Shown: positions 24,226-35,389 of the stretch, piece by piece
Layout: each line of letters begins with the position of its first letter
How positions within the stretch are numbered: the first letter of the stretch is position 1
Source of the DNA: Gordionus sp. m RMFG-2023
Taxonomy: Eukaryota > Nematomorpha > Gordioida > Chordodea > Parachordodidae
Direction: 5' to 3'
DNA length: 64,000 nt
NCBI RefSeq assembly: GCF_954871325.1
Contig: NC_088775.1
Span: 39,037,561 to 39,101,560 of the forward strand
The notes under the pieces: generated by a model
What the model saw: the letters and a program-made list of their open reading frames with translations, nothing else
Told to the model about the DNA's origin: nothing
Databases searched by the model: none
Translations under genes and position numbers: made by a program

Positions 24226-25067
24226 CAGTGGCGTAGTCATGATTTTCTCATGAGTGAAGGGGGGGGGGGGTACTGTGATAAATTTATGTGTAAAATGAAT
24301 ATATTTGATACCCTTTCCCTATAATTATAGTCTAATATTTTTTTAACAAATTATTGTTACTTTTCAGAAATAGTATTATTCTGATAATTGGCTCATACTT
24401 GAACTTTAAGCTGCAAATGGCCAATACTCAAAAATAATAATCCTCTAATAGTAAATGATTATAATTCTATTTTCCTACTCTTTTATTTAATTTTTTATTA
24501 GTACAATATAGGGTTTAACTTCATAAATTAATTTTTTTAGTCAAAGTAGTGTAGCCAGGATTTTCTTATGGGGAGGGGGAGGGTTTAAATGTTTTTTAGT
24601 AGGCTTTGGCCCTAATATCCCATTTTTTATGAACACTCAATTTCTTATATCTTAGATTATGTTAAAATTATCTGAAATATTTGCACATAATAAAATTTTA
24701 GAGAGTATTATAGATTTTATTTATTATATAAAAATAAAAATACTTTAGCATATAGTATTAATTGCATAATTTTTAAGAGTTAATACAAAAATTATATAAA
24801 TGTTATAATTAGGAATTCAATTTACGAAAAAATTTGATGGCTAAAATAATTAATAATGTTTTGATATTTGGCAGGGAACAAAAACATTTCAATAAAGAGT
24901 TGCCGACTCTTGTCTTTCAATGAATCTAATGGGACAAAATCTTTTTAGTTTCTTTTTTTTGATTCTTTGAGTCAATTTTTAAAAAAATCTATTTTTATGG
25001 GAGTGTGGAGAGGGAGGGGGGGGGGGGTTTGAACCCCCAACCCCCTTCTCCCATGCCTACGCCACTG
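24226..25067. mobile_element. 842-bp non-autonomous hAT, perfect 8-bp TSD
   Basis: The left end cagtggcgtagtcatg and the right end catgcctacgccactg make an inverted repeat of 11 perfect bases plus a further match. Flanks are gtatacac on both sides (24218-24225 and 25068-25075). G-runs lie next to both ends. Near 24547 an internal gtgtagccaggattttc followed by another G-run looks like a further copy of the same terminus, so the element may be a composite. No transposase. Confidence 0.85.
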
Positions 25068-25603
25068 GTATACACTGATAAGATCATAATTATTTTAAAA
25101 AATAATAATAAACAAAAAATTTTTTTATCATAAAAATAAATCGAATATCATAAGTTATGTATTAAATATTTTCAGAGTTGGTTCTAAATCACAAGCTTCC
25201 TCTCTTTTTTAGCTATAGATATTCTATTAGTTAGCTACTATTTTTGTAAAAGTAAGTACCGATATATTTTTTTAAAAATGTAGCGCGCTACTGTTAACAA
25301 CATAGATTATGGTGAATAGTTATAACGATGACGAAACTAGTGAAACAATTGAAAAACATATATCTCTCACTTAATTTATTCAAAAGGTAAAGCAAAAAAA
25401 TGATATTCAGCAGCAAGAGTGGCATGATTATTGTACTTCATAAATATATTCATCTATGCAAAATCTTATTCAAATATCCGCTTATTAAACCCAATAGCGA
25501 GTATCAAAATAGCGATATATGATTATATCTTTTTATCTATTTTATATTCGTATTATAGTTATAATATAAATGTATACATCTATATTATAATTTTACGATG
25601 TTG

Positions 25604-25735
25604 TTACGTCATGTCATCACTACGTAGTGTCATCGTGACGTAGGGTCATCGTGACGTAGGGTCATCGTGACGTAGGGTCATCGTGACGTCATGTCATCGC
25701 TACGTAGTGTCATCGTGACGTCATGCTTTATTTAT
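25604..25735. repeat. 17-bp tandem array rich in TGACGT
   Basis: About seven units of tcatcgtgacgtagggt and variants (tcatcgctacgtagtgt, tgacgtcatg). The units carry TGACGT, and two positions carry the full palindrome TGACGTCA. Flanks are plain AT-rich DNA. Confidence 0.85.
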
Positions 25736-25739
25736 TTAT

Positions 25740-26755
25740 TTTCGTAAATAATTGTTTTATTTTATTTATTTAAGCAGAAGTGGATAGAATGATGAAAATA
25801 ATTATAAATTCTCTATATCAAGATATAGAAATAAACATTATTAAATTATTAAATTTAACTCTTTATATAATATTTTTTTTAGATATATCTTCATAAGCTT
25901 ATATCAAATGTTGCGGATGCTCTTGATAAAATTAGATTTTTAGGTAAGTCATATATTAATAATCATTTACATAAATTATATTCAAATGCCTAACCTTTCA
26001 TATCCCTAAGTTTATTTTGGTTTTCAAATATAATTTTTATTTTATAAGATTCTGTTTATATATCTATTGGTAGTTTAATCACAAAAGTTTGATTTTCTAA
26101 CTAAATATGTCTTTCCTTGGATATTTGGGAAAATTCCGCTTGCTTTAAACAACTTTTTCGCAAGCCTGGGCTTGCAGGCCAATGAAAGTCTGATATTGAT
26201 TGTATTTTTAACATTATGATTTTATAAATATTTTATTACAGCTCTCAACTACCAAAATTTTCATGATCGTTAGTTGGGCTTGGTGAATTTTTTTCAAAAT
26301 TATTATGGCCTTGGACCTTGCTTGGGAATTTTTTTAATATTAAATATTAGGCATATGATCAGTAATATTTTTAAATATATATTGACTTAAAACATAGTAT
26401 TTACTTGGTTTTAATGGATTGGACCTGGCCTGAAGAGATAGGTGGGTTATAAAGAATATAAATTGGATATTATTTTGAAATAACTGGTATCAACTATCAT
26501 AAAAGTAAGGATTCTCATTCCCCGTCAATTTTGTCAGAATTTTATTGTGAAAATTTATGAAATAAGCTAAAAAATTTGTTGAATCTCGATATCACATTTA
26601 TCTAAATATAAAAAATATCTACTTTATTGCTAAAAAGTTCATAATATGCACGCAAACAATTATTTGATTTATACTTCATATTAATATAATATAAAACAAA
26701 AGGTTATTTAAATAAAAATATAATAAATGGGAAAATATTTATAAGAATCGCTAGT
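25740..26755. other. AT-rich stretch, nothing recognised
   Basis: No supported feature between the 17-bp array and the end of the MULE transposase. The MULE's right-hand terminal repeat may lie here but was not found. Confidence 0.4.
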
Positions 26756-27052
26756 TAAGATTACAATTTGATTAAATAGGATATATTATCTAAAAAAATA
26801 AATACATCCATATCCCGTTCGTAAAGGGAATATAAATTATCTATTAAAATATTAAGTTGAATATATTTTCGATTTTTTCTTATATTCAACCAGCTATTAA
26901 TTTGTATATATTTGAGCTCACTCGAGTGTTGGTGACTTTTTAAAATATTTATTAAAGAATAAATATTAGGATGCGCGCAGTGTGTTTTGCGCTTCAAGCT
27001 ATGATGATAGCCCTCTAGATGGTTGTTTGTCCTAGGACCATTAACTTGATAT

Positions 27053-27098
27053 CTAATTATAAATTTATTTTGTATATACACATTAAAATTTTTAATAC
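27053..27098 (-). other. predicted 46-bp intron in the MULE transposase
   Basis: On the minus strand, ACAAG|gtatt...ttag|ATATC. Removing it joins SLWTR to YQVNGPRTNN in one frame, matching the family's conserved block order. Confidence 0.6.
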
Positions 27099-27367
27099 CT
27101 TGTCCATAGGCTATGGGGAAATAAAGCGTTAATGGAAAGCCATGTCAAATCCATATATTGCATAAATTGTATTAGCAAAGTATTTTCAAGTGACATGGCA
27201 AGACAAGACACGATGACCTAACTTCTGAAATATCTTCCTCCCGGCAAAAGGGTAAAGTAGTCATACGTCTGACTACTTTGTGGACAGTAGTATTGTCTCT
27301 ATATTCTTTTGTTAACCCTATCCCTGACATTTTCGCCATATTGCTTGGGAAAAATGAAAGAAACAGC

Positions 27368-27410
27368 CTATAAAAACTTATAATAAATACATTACATGTA
27401 ATAAATTAAC
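27368..27410 (-). other. predicted 43-bp intron in the MULE transposase
   Basis: On the minus strand, ATTAAAG|gttaa...tatag|GCTGT. Removing it joins IVIKG to CFFHFSQ within a codon (phase 1). A 43-bp intron is near the lower limit known in eukaryotes. Confidence 0.6.
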
Positions 27411-28114
27411 CTTTAATGACGATTGTAAGGAAAACAAATCTTAAAGCTGATATTGCCGCAGCCTCATAATCAGTCTCCGTATCTAGGATTAAACATAATA
27501 TTATTTTCACCACAGAATCTTAGAATTACTTGAAATAATTCTATATAGGTGGCCCTGGTTTTATCGGAAAGAAGGGCATAGACTATAGGTATCATAGTCT
27601 CACGATATAAGACATGAATTGTGTATAGTTGGTAATAAAGTCTTGGCACAACATAAAATGTGCCATCCATATATATGGTATCGTTATCACATGTTTCAAT
27701 GATTTTTAGCATGCTCGATGTACCAAATACCAATATATCCCCCCTATTTGTGGTGATATATTCGGGCAACAGAATTATATCATCCATGGACTGTGGCAAA
27801 GTGGGCCGATTTTTTTGTAATAATCTATCTATTTTACTTTTTATTGAAATGTATGTGGGCATTGCCTCTATATATAAATTTATATTTGGGGTTTCCAAAA
27901 ATCATTTGTTTAAAACTTTTTCATAAATATTATGCCGAGTTTCTAGAGGATTTTCAGCAACAACATCCTCTAAAACTTGATATGTCCTAAGCTTTTCAAA
28001 AACACCAATTTCATTCTGATGTTCATGCAAACCAGAGGTTATGTAGATTCCATCAAGTTTGCATGAAGCCTTGCAACCAACTATTCTTCAATGATAATGA
28101 ACTCAATCACTTTT

Positions 28115-28420
28115 TTGATATCATGCCTATATAAATAATTTTGAAAAAATAGAAGTCTTTTTCCTTTTTGAGAATTTATAAACTGAGGATCTTATTAAAT
28201 AGAAAAATTATATATTAATAAGGGCTCCAACATTATAGGAAAAATCAGACAGAACAAGATATTTAAAAACAAATAAATAACTTATCATTTAAAGATGTTT
28301 TAAAATTATTTCAAGGGCATGCCTAAAATTAATTTTAAAAATCTCTATGCTATATTAAATATATAGGGTTATAATATTATGTGACAATATGTATTTAACT
28401 AAAGCCATTTATAAATATAT
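28115..28420. other. AT-rich stretch, nothing recognised
   Basis: Separates the MULE N-terminus from the tandem segment beside the next hAT. No supported feature. Confidence 0.4.
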
Positions 28421-28618
28421 TTTTACCAAATGGTAAATCTTTAAATCAATGTTAAAATTATTGTAAGGATATATATATATAAATACCTTGATTTGCATTA
28501 GAAGTTTGAAGGGCTATTGAAACTTGGGCTAATTATTTTAAGTTAATTTTAATAAAAGTATACTAAAAATACCTTGATGTGTAATGGCTAGGGCAACTGA
28601 ACTTGAAGGTGGAGGGGC
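28421..28618. repeat. segment duplicated at 32985-33160
   Basis: Both copies hold ataccttgatttgcattaga, a 'gctattgaaacttgggcta' block, ataccttgatgtgtaatggc and 'ggaggggc'. A third partial copy starts near 33160. It is a roughly 190-bp tandem repeat into which the 28619-32950 hAT inserted. Confidence 0.7.
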
Positions 28619-29647
28619 CAGGGTTGGGCAGTATCGTGGATATTTGTATCAAAGATAAAAGATATAATCTTGTATCCAGTATCTAAGATACATATTATTT
28701 AAAAGTATTTGTATCTTAACCAACTTTGTATTCAAAAAGATACAGATACTTTAAAAAAAATTTATATTGGTTAATTTAAATAGTATTAAAATTTAAAATG
28801 ATAATGTTTTAAGATTTAAATGAAAAATTTAATCAAAATTTAGATCAGAGACCTGCAGCGTATTTTAAATTTTTTAAATATACCCGGGCCGGGCCTAAAA
28901 AAATTTTTTTTAAACATATCCGGGCCGGGCGGGGCCTAAGATTGTTAAACCCGGGCCGGGCCTTAATATTTTTTAATTTTTACATTATGAGTTAATGGTT
29001 ATAAGATTATATTATATCATAGTTATGATTAATATAATATTGGGTGATGGTTAACACTACCTAACAACCCGCAGATCGATCTAATTATTAATTTCCTGCA
29101 AATTTATTCAAAGTATTAATATATTTTTTTAAAATTCATATCTAAATTTTTACAACATATTTAACCAAAACAATCAAATAAAGGAATATCTTAAATAAGC
29201 CCCAATATTCAAGTATTATTAATATATTTTTTTATAATTCATATCTAAATTTTTAGAATATATTTTACCAAAACAATCAAATAAAGGAATATCACTTCTT
29301 AAAGTTTGTAATACCTTTCAAAGCGAAAAGGAGAAATAAAATTGATTTTACTTAAATTGAAAAATTTGTTTTACACAAGTATCATTTTATTTCTCTTTTT
29401 CTATGTCCCAAATTCAAGCAATTACGTATGTAGTCAGGGACAGATCGCAAAATGACGGAAAACTATATAAAAGATTATATTAAATTACAAGAGGCTCAGA
29501 GTAAATGAAATACCATCAGTCAAATTACGACTGTTGTTAAACAAACTGAATCGTTTTATGATAAATGGGGCGATGGTAATTCTGGTAATATGTCAATACC
29601 CGATGATGAATATTATAATTACATAAATAATAGATAAAACATTTAAG

Positions 29648-29839
29648 GTGGATAATTTGTTAGAGTGGTGGGCGGCTCATCAAAGCGAATTTCCAATTAT
29701 AGCAAAATTGGCAATTCCTGCTTTAAGTGCAAGCTGTGAGCGGAATTTTTCCACTACTGGGAGAATTCTTGAAGAAATAAGAAGTAATCTTCAACCTGAA
29801 AAGCTAGATATGCTTCTCTTTCTTCATGATAATTTGTGA
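29648..29839 (+). pseudogene. hAT dimerisation domain of element C
   Basis: The 63-residue frame reads LLEWWAAHQSEFPIIAKLAI, then PALSASCERNFSTTGRILEE, then RSNLQPEKLDMLLFLHDNL. This is the complete C-terminal hAT domain (LxWW..n...P.LA..A...L.....SERxFS..G......R..L.p..l..L.FL..N). It has no visible catalytic N-terminal portion; upstream fragments at 29450-29640 (including KYKLQEAQSK-like and QTESFYDKW-like sequence) may be remains. The domain mediates transposase dimerisation in characterised hATs. Confidence 0.75.
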
Positions 29840-30448
29840 ATTTTAATATCTTTCTTGAGTATAGGGTTTCGTCAATCATGCTGGTTTTTTACTTTGCAAA
29901 CTGTCAAATATTTATTGCATTTATTATATTTGCCTTGAGTCATGAAAGTTTTTAATCCAACATTTTTCATTATTTTTTTTTACAATATTATATAATACAA
30001 TTATCTTCTTTTGTTAAAAATTTATATTATAAAATAAATTATATTAGTATTGTGCAATTAGATTATATTTTCAAAATACTATTTATTATACATGCATTTT
30101 TTTAAATAGCGATTTATTTTTATTTTATAAATTAAATAGTAAATTAAATACAATATATTATATTCTCAAAATATTTTCCATTTTTATAAATTAAATATTA
30201 GTTTGAATAATAATAATAATTTTTAAAAATTTTATATCTAGAAAGAAAACTTAAATTGGTGCGGTTTCATCCGGTGGAAAATTTGAAGTGATAGAACGGT
30301 AAATATTATTTTATTTTAATCATATTTATTTACAGATTCTATGAACATTATATCTCAATATTGATAGTAATTATAACTTACACTAAAGAAATTAAGCTTA
30401 AAATCTGCCATCACCCACCTTTAAAGTAATTAAAGTATACTGTAATTT

Positions 30449-30602
30449 TTGGGTATAGGCTTTTTCTTTGTCCCACGCCTTTTAAATTAAAGCCTATAAA
30501 GGTTTAAGCAACATTTTTCGAAATGTTGTGCCTACATGTACGTGCGGCTTGCCCACAAACATGTGGAGGGCTCCTCATATTTTTACTTTTATACCCAAAT
30601 TA
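30449..30602. repeat. about 150-bp palindromic insert inside element C
   Basis: Bounded by tttttgggtata and tatacccaaatt, with an inner palindrome acatttttcgaaatgt. GC is higher than the surroundings. Possibly a small MITE; no target duplication visible. Confidence 0.35.
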
Positions 30603-31299
30603 AATTGTTCCAATTAGATGGAAATGAGGAAAACCTAGCGTAGCTCTGTTAAATCTTCAACGCTAGAGGGCAAAAGCGCTATATATCACGTATCACGTAA
30701 TATTAGTTTTATTTTTTTTAAATGTAATATAAAATATAGTATATGACAAATATTATTACCATTTTTATGAATATTAGTTTTATTTTTATAAATGCAATAT
30801 AAAATATAGTATATGCTCAATATATCCATTTATAAATAACAGTTTTATAATTTTTATAAATTCAATATAATATTCTCAAAATATTAGCTTTTTACATGTA
30901 TTTTTTAAATAATAAGCGATAATACTCGTTGAAAAATATGGTAAAATACCTCATAGGTAATTTTTGTATATACCAGGTCGAATATAATTTTAAAAAATTC
31001 CGAGCCGGGCCTGAAATTTTTAAATCCGGGCCGGGCCGTAAAAAATTTTTTTTAAAATATCCGGGCCGGGCCTTAAATTTTTAAATCCGGGCCGGGCCGT
31101 AAAAAATTTTTTTTTAAATATCCGGGCCGGGCCTAAAAAATTTAAAACCGGGCCGGGCCGTGCAAATGGTACCTCTGCAGGTCTCTGATTTAGATATTTT
31201 AAGATAATTTTTGATATATGACGTTGGTCGTCATATAGCAATTTGCTAACAATTAGAACTACATATTTGAATCGTTTTATATCTGTCTATTTTTAAATT

Positions 31300-32661
31300 A
31301 TGGAAGAAGAAAATAGAATAATATGTTTATCTTCGTCTTCTGATGATTCTTCAACCGAAAATTATAACAATAAATTTAAGCTAAGCATACTTAATGGCAA
31401 ATTTTTTGAAGTACTTCAAGATAATCATAATAAAGAAATTCATCGTGACTTTGGTATTGATGAAAAAGTTATAGCAACTGTTACAGATTACGGCTCTAAC
31501 TTTAAGAAAGCTTTCAAGGAGTTTGGATATTCTATGGAAGCTGTAGAGAATGACTTTGACATCAATGATGATGAATGTATAGAATTCGAAATCATTGAAA
31601 GTTTTATTTAATATTTCTTTAAAATTTATTATGATATTGTAAATTTAGTAAAAATTTTTATTCAAATAATATTATTTATTTAAGGGTCTAAAGAAGCCTC
31701 AATAACATTGCCTCAACACATTCGTTGTTTGTGCCATACGATAAGTCTAATTGCTACAACAGATGTCGAGAGAGCTATTTAGGATTCTCCTAACATTTCT
31801 AAAATTCATCATCCTGCAATAGCTAAATGTACTAAGCTATGGAATGCAAATAATAGGCCTAAAACTGCAAAACTTATCAATGTTTTAGGAAAACAATTAG
31901 TTACACCTTGTTGCAATAGATGGAATAGTTTGTATGATAGTCTTCATAGTTTAATTAAATTTAAAGGCGAACTTCTTAAATTATGTCAAAAATTAGAATT
32001 TCCTAAATTAAGAGATATTGAAATTCAATATTTAGAAGAATATTGCAATATAATGGCCCCATTGGCTATAGCGATTGACAAAATACAGAGTGAAATCAAC
32101 TGCTATTATGGAGAATCAGCTCCAATTTTAAATGTCGTTAAAAAAAATTACAAATTTAATTCAAACCAGTCTACAATTTTGCAAACCATTAGCTATTGCA
32201 CAATTTTAAAAGTGCATTTTTGGCAACTATTCCTCATCCCTATTTTAAAAATCGTTGGATTGATGGTGAAAAAGAAAAAATATACCTTCAGGATTTGTTA
32301 TTACATGAAGTTTATTGTTTTTAAAAATAATATTGAAATTAATACTTCAACAAAATCTTCAATTGATGAAGATGATGATTACTTTTGCCTTAAAAGTACC
32401 ACATCCAATTCTAATAATTCAATAAATGATATTGAAATAGAGGTCCTAAATTATATGAAAGATGGCAGGCGGAGTATAAATATGTTAAATAGTTATAAAT
32501 ATATAAAAGAAATATTTATTAAATATAACACAATATTACCCTCCTCAGCCCCCGTTGAAAGATTATTTAGCTTTGCTAATATGGTTAATAGACCTCGTCA
32601 AAGAATGAACGATAAATCATTTGAAAAATTAATAATATTAAAAAATAATGCTGATATATGA
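31300..32661 (+). pseudogene. hAT transposase of element A
   Basis: The first exon-like frame (31300-31611) starts MEEENRIICLSSSSDDSS and contains VTDYGSNFKKAF, the catalytic Asp block of hAT transposases. A GT-AG pair at 31601-31684 would splice IIE to RSKEASITLPQHIRC and CHTISLIATTDVE, the next conserved block, giving an 84-bp intron. The frame at 31930-32661 follows a CCNRWNSLYDSL motif and ends with LPSSAPVERLFSFANMVNR, the dimerisation domain. Relative to the copy at 61.3 kb the stretch near 32210-32310 is frame-shifted here, and a stop interrupts the second exon near 31780. Non-functional. Confidence 0.75.
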
Positions 32662-32984
32662 TGCTGATTTATTATTATTTACTAATTATATAATTATTAA
32701 ATGGAATATCGCATTATCTTTTATAATAAATTTGTTATTTTCTACAATTTATTTTAAATATTTTTTTATAAATTTATATTATAGATAAGAAAATAAAGCT
32801 TTATACATTTTGATTTTGACTATTTAAAGTTTTTAAAAAAGTATCTTGTATACTTTTTTTTAAAAAAAAATACAAGTATTTTGTATCTTATATCTTATTG
32901 AAATTTTTCTAAAGTATCTAGTATCTTGTATCTTAAATTTTTTCTTTTAAGCTTTCACCTTTTCTGGTGGTAAGCTCCTTAACT

Positions 32985-33215
32985 TAATTGTACGGATATA
33001 TATATAAATACCTTGATTTGCATTAGAAGTTTGAGGGGCTATTGAAACTTGGGCTAATAATTTTAAGTTAATTTTAATAAAAGTACACTAAAAATACCTT
33101 GATGTGTAATGGCTAGGGCAACTAAACTTGAAAATGGAGGGGCTAATGCTAAATCTTTTAATCAATGTTAAAATTATTGTAAGGATACCTTGATTTGCAT
33201 TAGAAGTTTGAGCAG
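32985..33215. repeat. second and partial third copy of the ~190-bp segment
   Basis: Matches 28421-28618 closely, then continues into a shared aatcaatgttaaaattattg block and a third ataccttgatttgcattaga. Confidence 0.7.
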
Positions 33216-33239
33216 CTATTAAATTTTGACAGTCTAAAG

Positions 33240-33425
33240 AATGCTGAGTGGTGATAATTAAATGTTAAAATTTTTTTAAAATTAATATATTAATTTTTTA
33301 TTTAAGATATTTTAAAAAAGTTTTTTTTTCAATTTTTAATTTAAGATATTTTAAAAAAGTTTTTCTACAAAATTTTGTATTAGGGATAAAATATAGGAAT
33401 TCTACATTCCGCTACGTTTATATAT
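33240..33425. repeat. fragment related to Merlin terminal repeats
   Basis: ttaagatattttaaaaaagt occurs twice, followed by tataggaattctacattccg. The same series forms the long termini of the element at 46884-48488. Likely a decayed terminus. Confidence 0.45.
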
Positions 33426-34600
33426 TGGGCAAATACGATAATAGGCATGGAAATTTTTTTAGCGATTTAGAACGGGAACCATTTTTATGTATTAATTGAA
33501 ATCAGCTGGAGATGTCATTAACAGATGATAATTTGTTTTACTTCCAAATATAATATAAGTAAACATTTTTATAAATAGTATGGTTATATTTTTAATTATT
33601 ATTTTCCCTAGGAAACTTGAATCTCAATCAATAAAAAAAAATAGCAAGAATTAATGACTTTATATAATTGTAATTTACTAATATTATATTTTTTTAAATA
33701 TTATAACTTACCTTGATATAAATTGTCAATATAACGAAATTATAACTTTTATTAATTAACTACTTATATAATTTTATTGATCAAACATTTTATTTTATAA
33801 AAAGCATTATTTTTATTTTCATTCATTACAATAATATAGTCATATCTTTTAAAATAAGTTTAAATTCTTTGCTTATAATATGCAGGTAAGCAATATCAAC
33901 AATTTTTATTCAAATTTGTTAGCAATCTTATTATTTACTGTATTAAATTATATATATCTAAAATGAAGATTCCATATAAGAATATCCAAACAAATCAGAC
34001 GCTGACACACTTTTTTGGGTTCCATATAAATTACATTTAATTTTATAAAACTTAAAAAATTAAGAGTTTTATTTACTTATGAAATATGGAACTAAAATGT
34101 GTCATCATCAGATATATTTAATGCCTGGCCCAACCCAAAATTTTCTAATATATATTGCAAGAACAATTTTTGCCAAGTTAAATAGCTCTTAAAATAGAAA
34201 TAAATGTACATATATAATATGTTTTCATATAGTATAAATCAGAATATTAGCTCTAAATTTCTTAAAGCTTTAAAGTTTGAAGATGGAAAATATATATGAA
34301 TCAAATAGAAAAGTCAGCATTATAGGCTTAATAATATCAATGAAAAGTATTCTGGGTATTGGGAATGAATTATTATTAGGACCTAATCCCAAACTCAAGT
34401 ATTTTATATATTTTTCTTATTTATTTTCAAATATTTTCTTACCTCTTAAGACTAACCATAATTATTATTAATTTTTTTTTACTTTTCATATTTTAGTTAC
34501 GTTTTAACCTACAAAACCTCACAAGATCACCTTGAACTATTTTTTAGTTGTTTACGCAGCAGAGGAGGTTTTAACAATAATCTTTCTGCATTAATTACGA
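33426..34600. other. AT-rich stretch, nothing recognised
   Basis: A 64-codon frame at 34277-34471 has no domain. No supported feature. Confidence 0.4.
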
Positions 34601-35210
34601 TCGGCCGTAAAAGACATCTTGGTAGCAAAACTGGAAGCCTTAACAACAGATAATTGTATTCCAATCTATAATACTATGTAGAGATTTCCAGAAAAATACT
34701 GACAAAAACAACCATATTAATCTTTATGAAAATTTGTTAACATTTGTTCCAAATATTTCGACAATATCACTCTACCTTGAGAATGTATCAACCTATATAG
34801 CAGGGTATATAATACGTAAATTAATATCTGAAAAAAAGTAACATGTTATACCTGTATAACAGCGATGATGGATAATCATAATCATAAAAATAGTGATGTT
34901 TATAATTTGATAAAAATAAAAACCAATCAGGGGTTAATAATTAAAATATATTTTCAAAAGGATTGTATCATTTTTTTCTAAAGTAAATCAAAATATTTTT
35001 GATGAACTTATTGATCATATTCTTAATCAAGAAACACTATTCACCCATTATCAAATTCTTATAACATTAATAATTGAACATTATTTGCAATCCGATTTTA
35101 TCATTATGGTGTTAATCAAAGTAAAAATCTAATATCAATATTCGTCAGAAATTGGCCAAAACAATTTTATTTAATGGCCAATAAATAAATTTGTATATTA
35201 TGATTAAATT
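34600..35210 (+). pseudogene. possible P-element/THAP9-like transposase remnant
   Basis: Plus-strand pieces: ENVSTYIAGYIIRKLISEK, then a short Cys-containing tract, then NLIKIKTNQGLIIK. P-element-like transposases have a similar late block (YxaGyv.rkl ... C..C ... L...K..GGLi.Ps). Several stops interrupt it. The match is short and could be another superfamily with a similar helix. Confidence 0.35.
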
Positions 35211-35389
35211 AAGATTAATTTATTTAATTGTAATATTATTAGACTTATATCGTGACCATATATTTTTAAATGTTGATATTATATTTTGTTAGGAATATTT
35301 ATTATATCTTATAAAAATTTTAGATTTATATTGTGTAAATTTATATTGTGACTATATACTTTTAAATATTGATATTTATATTTATACCC

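Larger units (their letters stand above)
26761..28110 (-). pseudogene. MULE transposase with FLYWCH-like finger, two micro-introns
   Basis: On the minus strand, near 28110-28000, a finger-like block IVGCKASCKLDG..ITSGLHEHQNE resembles the FLYWCH fold (C..C...HxH). It is followed by a TRHNIYEKV block, then the frame at 27898-27470 with DTIYMDGTFYVVPRLYYQLY, the first catalytic Asp region of MULE transposases (DGTF). Then TDYEAAAISALR, GCFFHFSQAIWRK and finally NGPRTNNHLEGYHHSLKR with the C-terminal catalytic Glu region. Joining the last three blocks in frame requires two GT-AG introns (27368-27410 and 27053-27098). At least two frame changes (near 27480 and 27340) show the gene is dead. The outer inverted repeats were not found. 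Confidence 0.75.
28846..31187 (+). mobile_element. hAT element C, 2342 bp, nested with perfect TSD
   Basis: Termini cagagacctgcag and ctgcaggtctctg are a perfect 13-bp inverted repeat. Flanks are atttagat at 28838-28845 and at 31188-31195. The sister host copy at about 60850 has the uninterrupted sequence with one atttagat, so this is a clean insertion. Both subterminal zones carry gggccgggcc repeats in AT-rich spacers. Inside is a short hAT dimerisation-domain ORF (29648-29839). The rest is eroded. Confidence 0.9.
28619..32950 (+). mobile_element. hAT element A, carrying a complete hAT inside
   Basis: The left end cagggttgggcagtatc is shared with the sister copy at 60624. Both have subterminal 'gtatcttgtatc' repeats at both ends. 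Without the nested 28846-31187 element and one target repeat, about 2 kb remains, holding a hAT transposase (31300-32661). The right end fades out near 32940 without a clear terminal repeat, so it is truncated or rearranged there. Confidence 0.75.

Noticed and set aside
31020-31241. Arg/Pro-rich minus-strand ORF
   Set aside because: Translation of the gggccgggcc subterminal repeats of element C.
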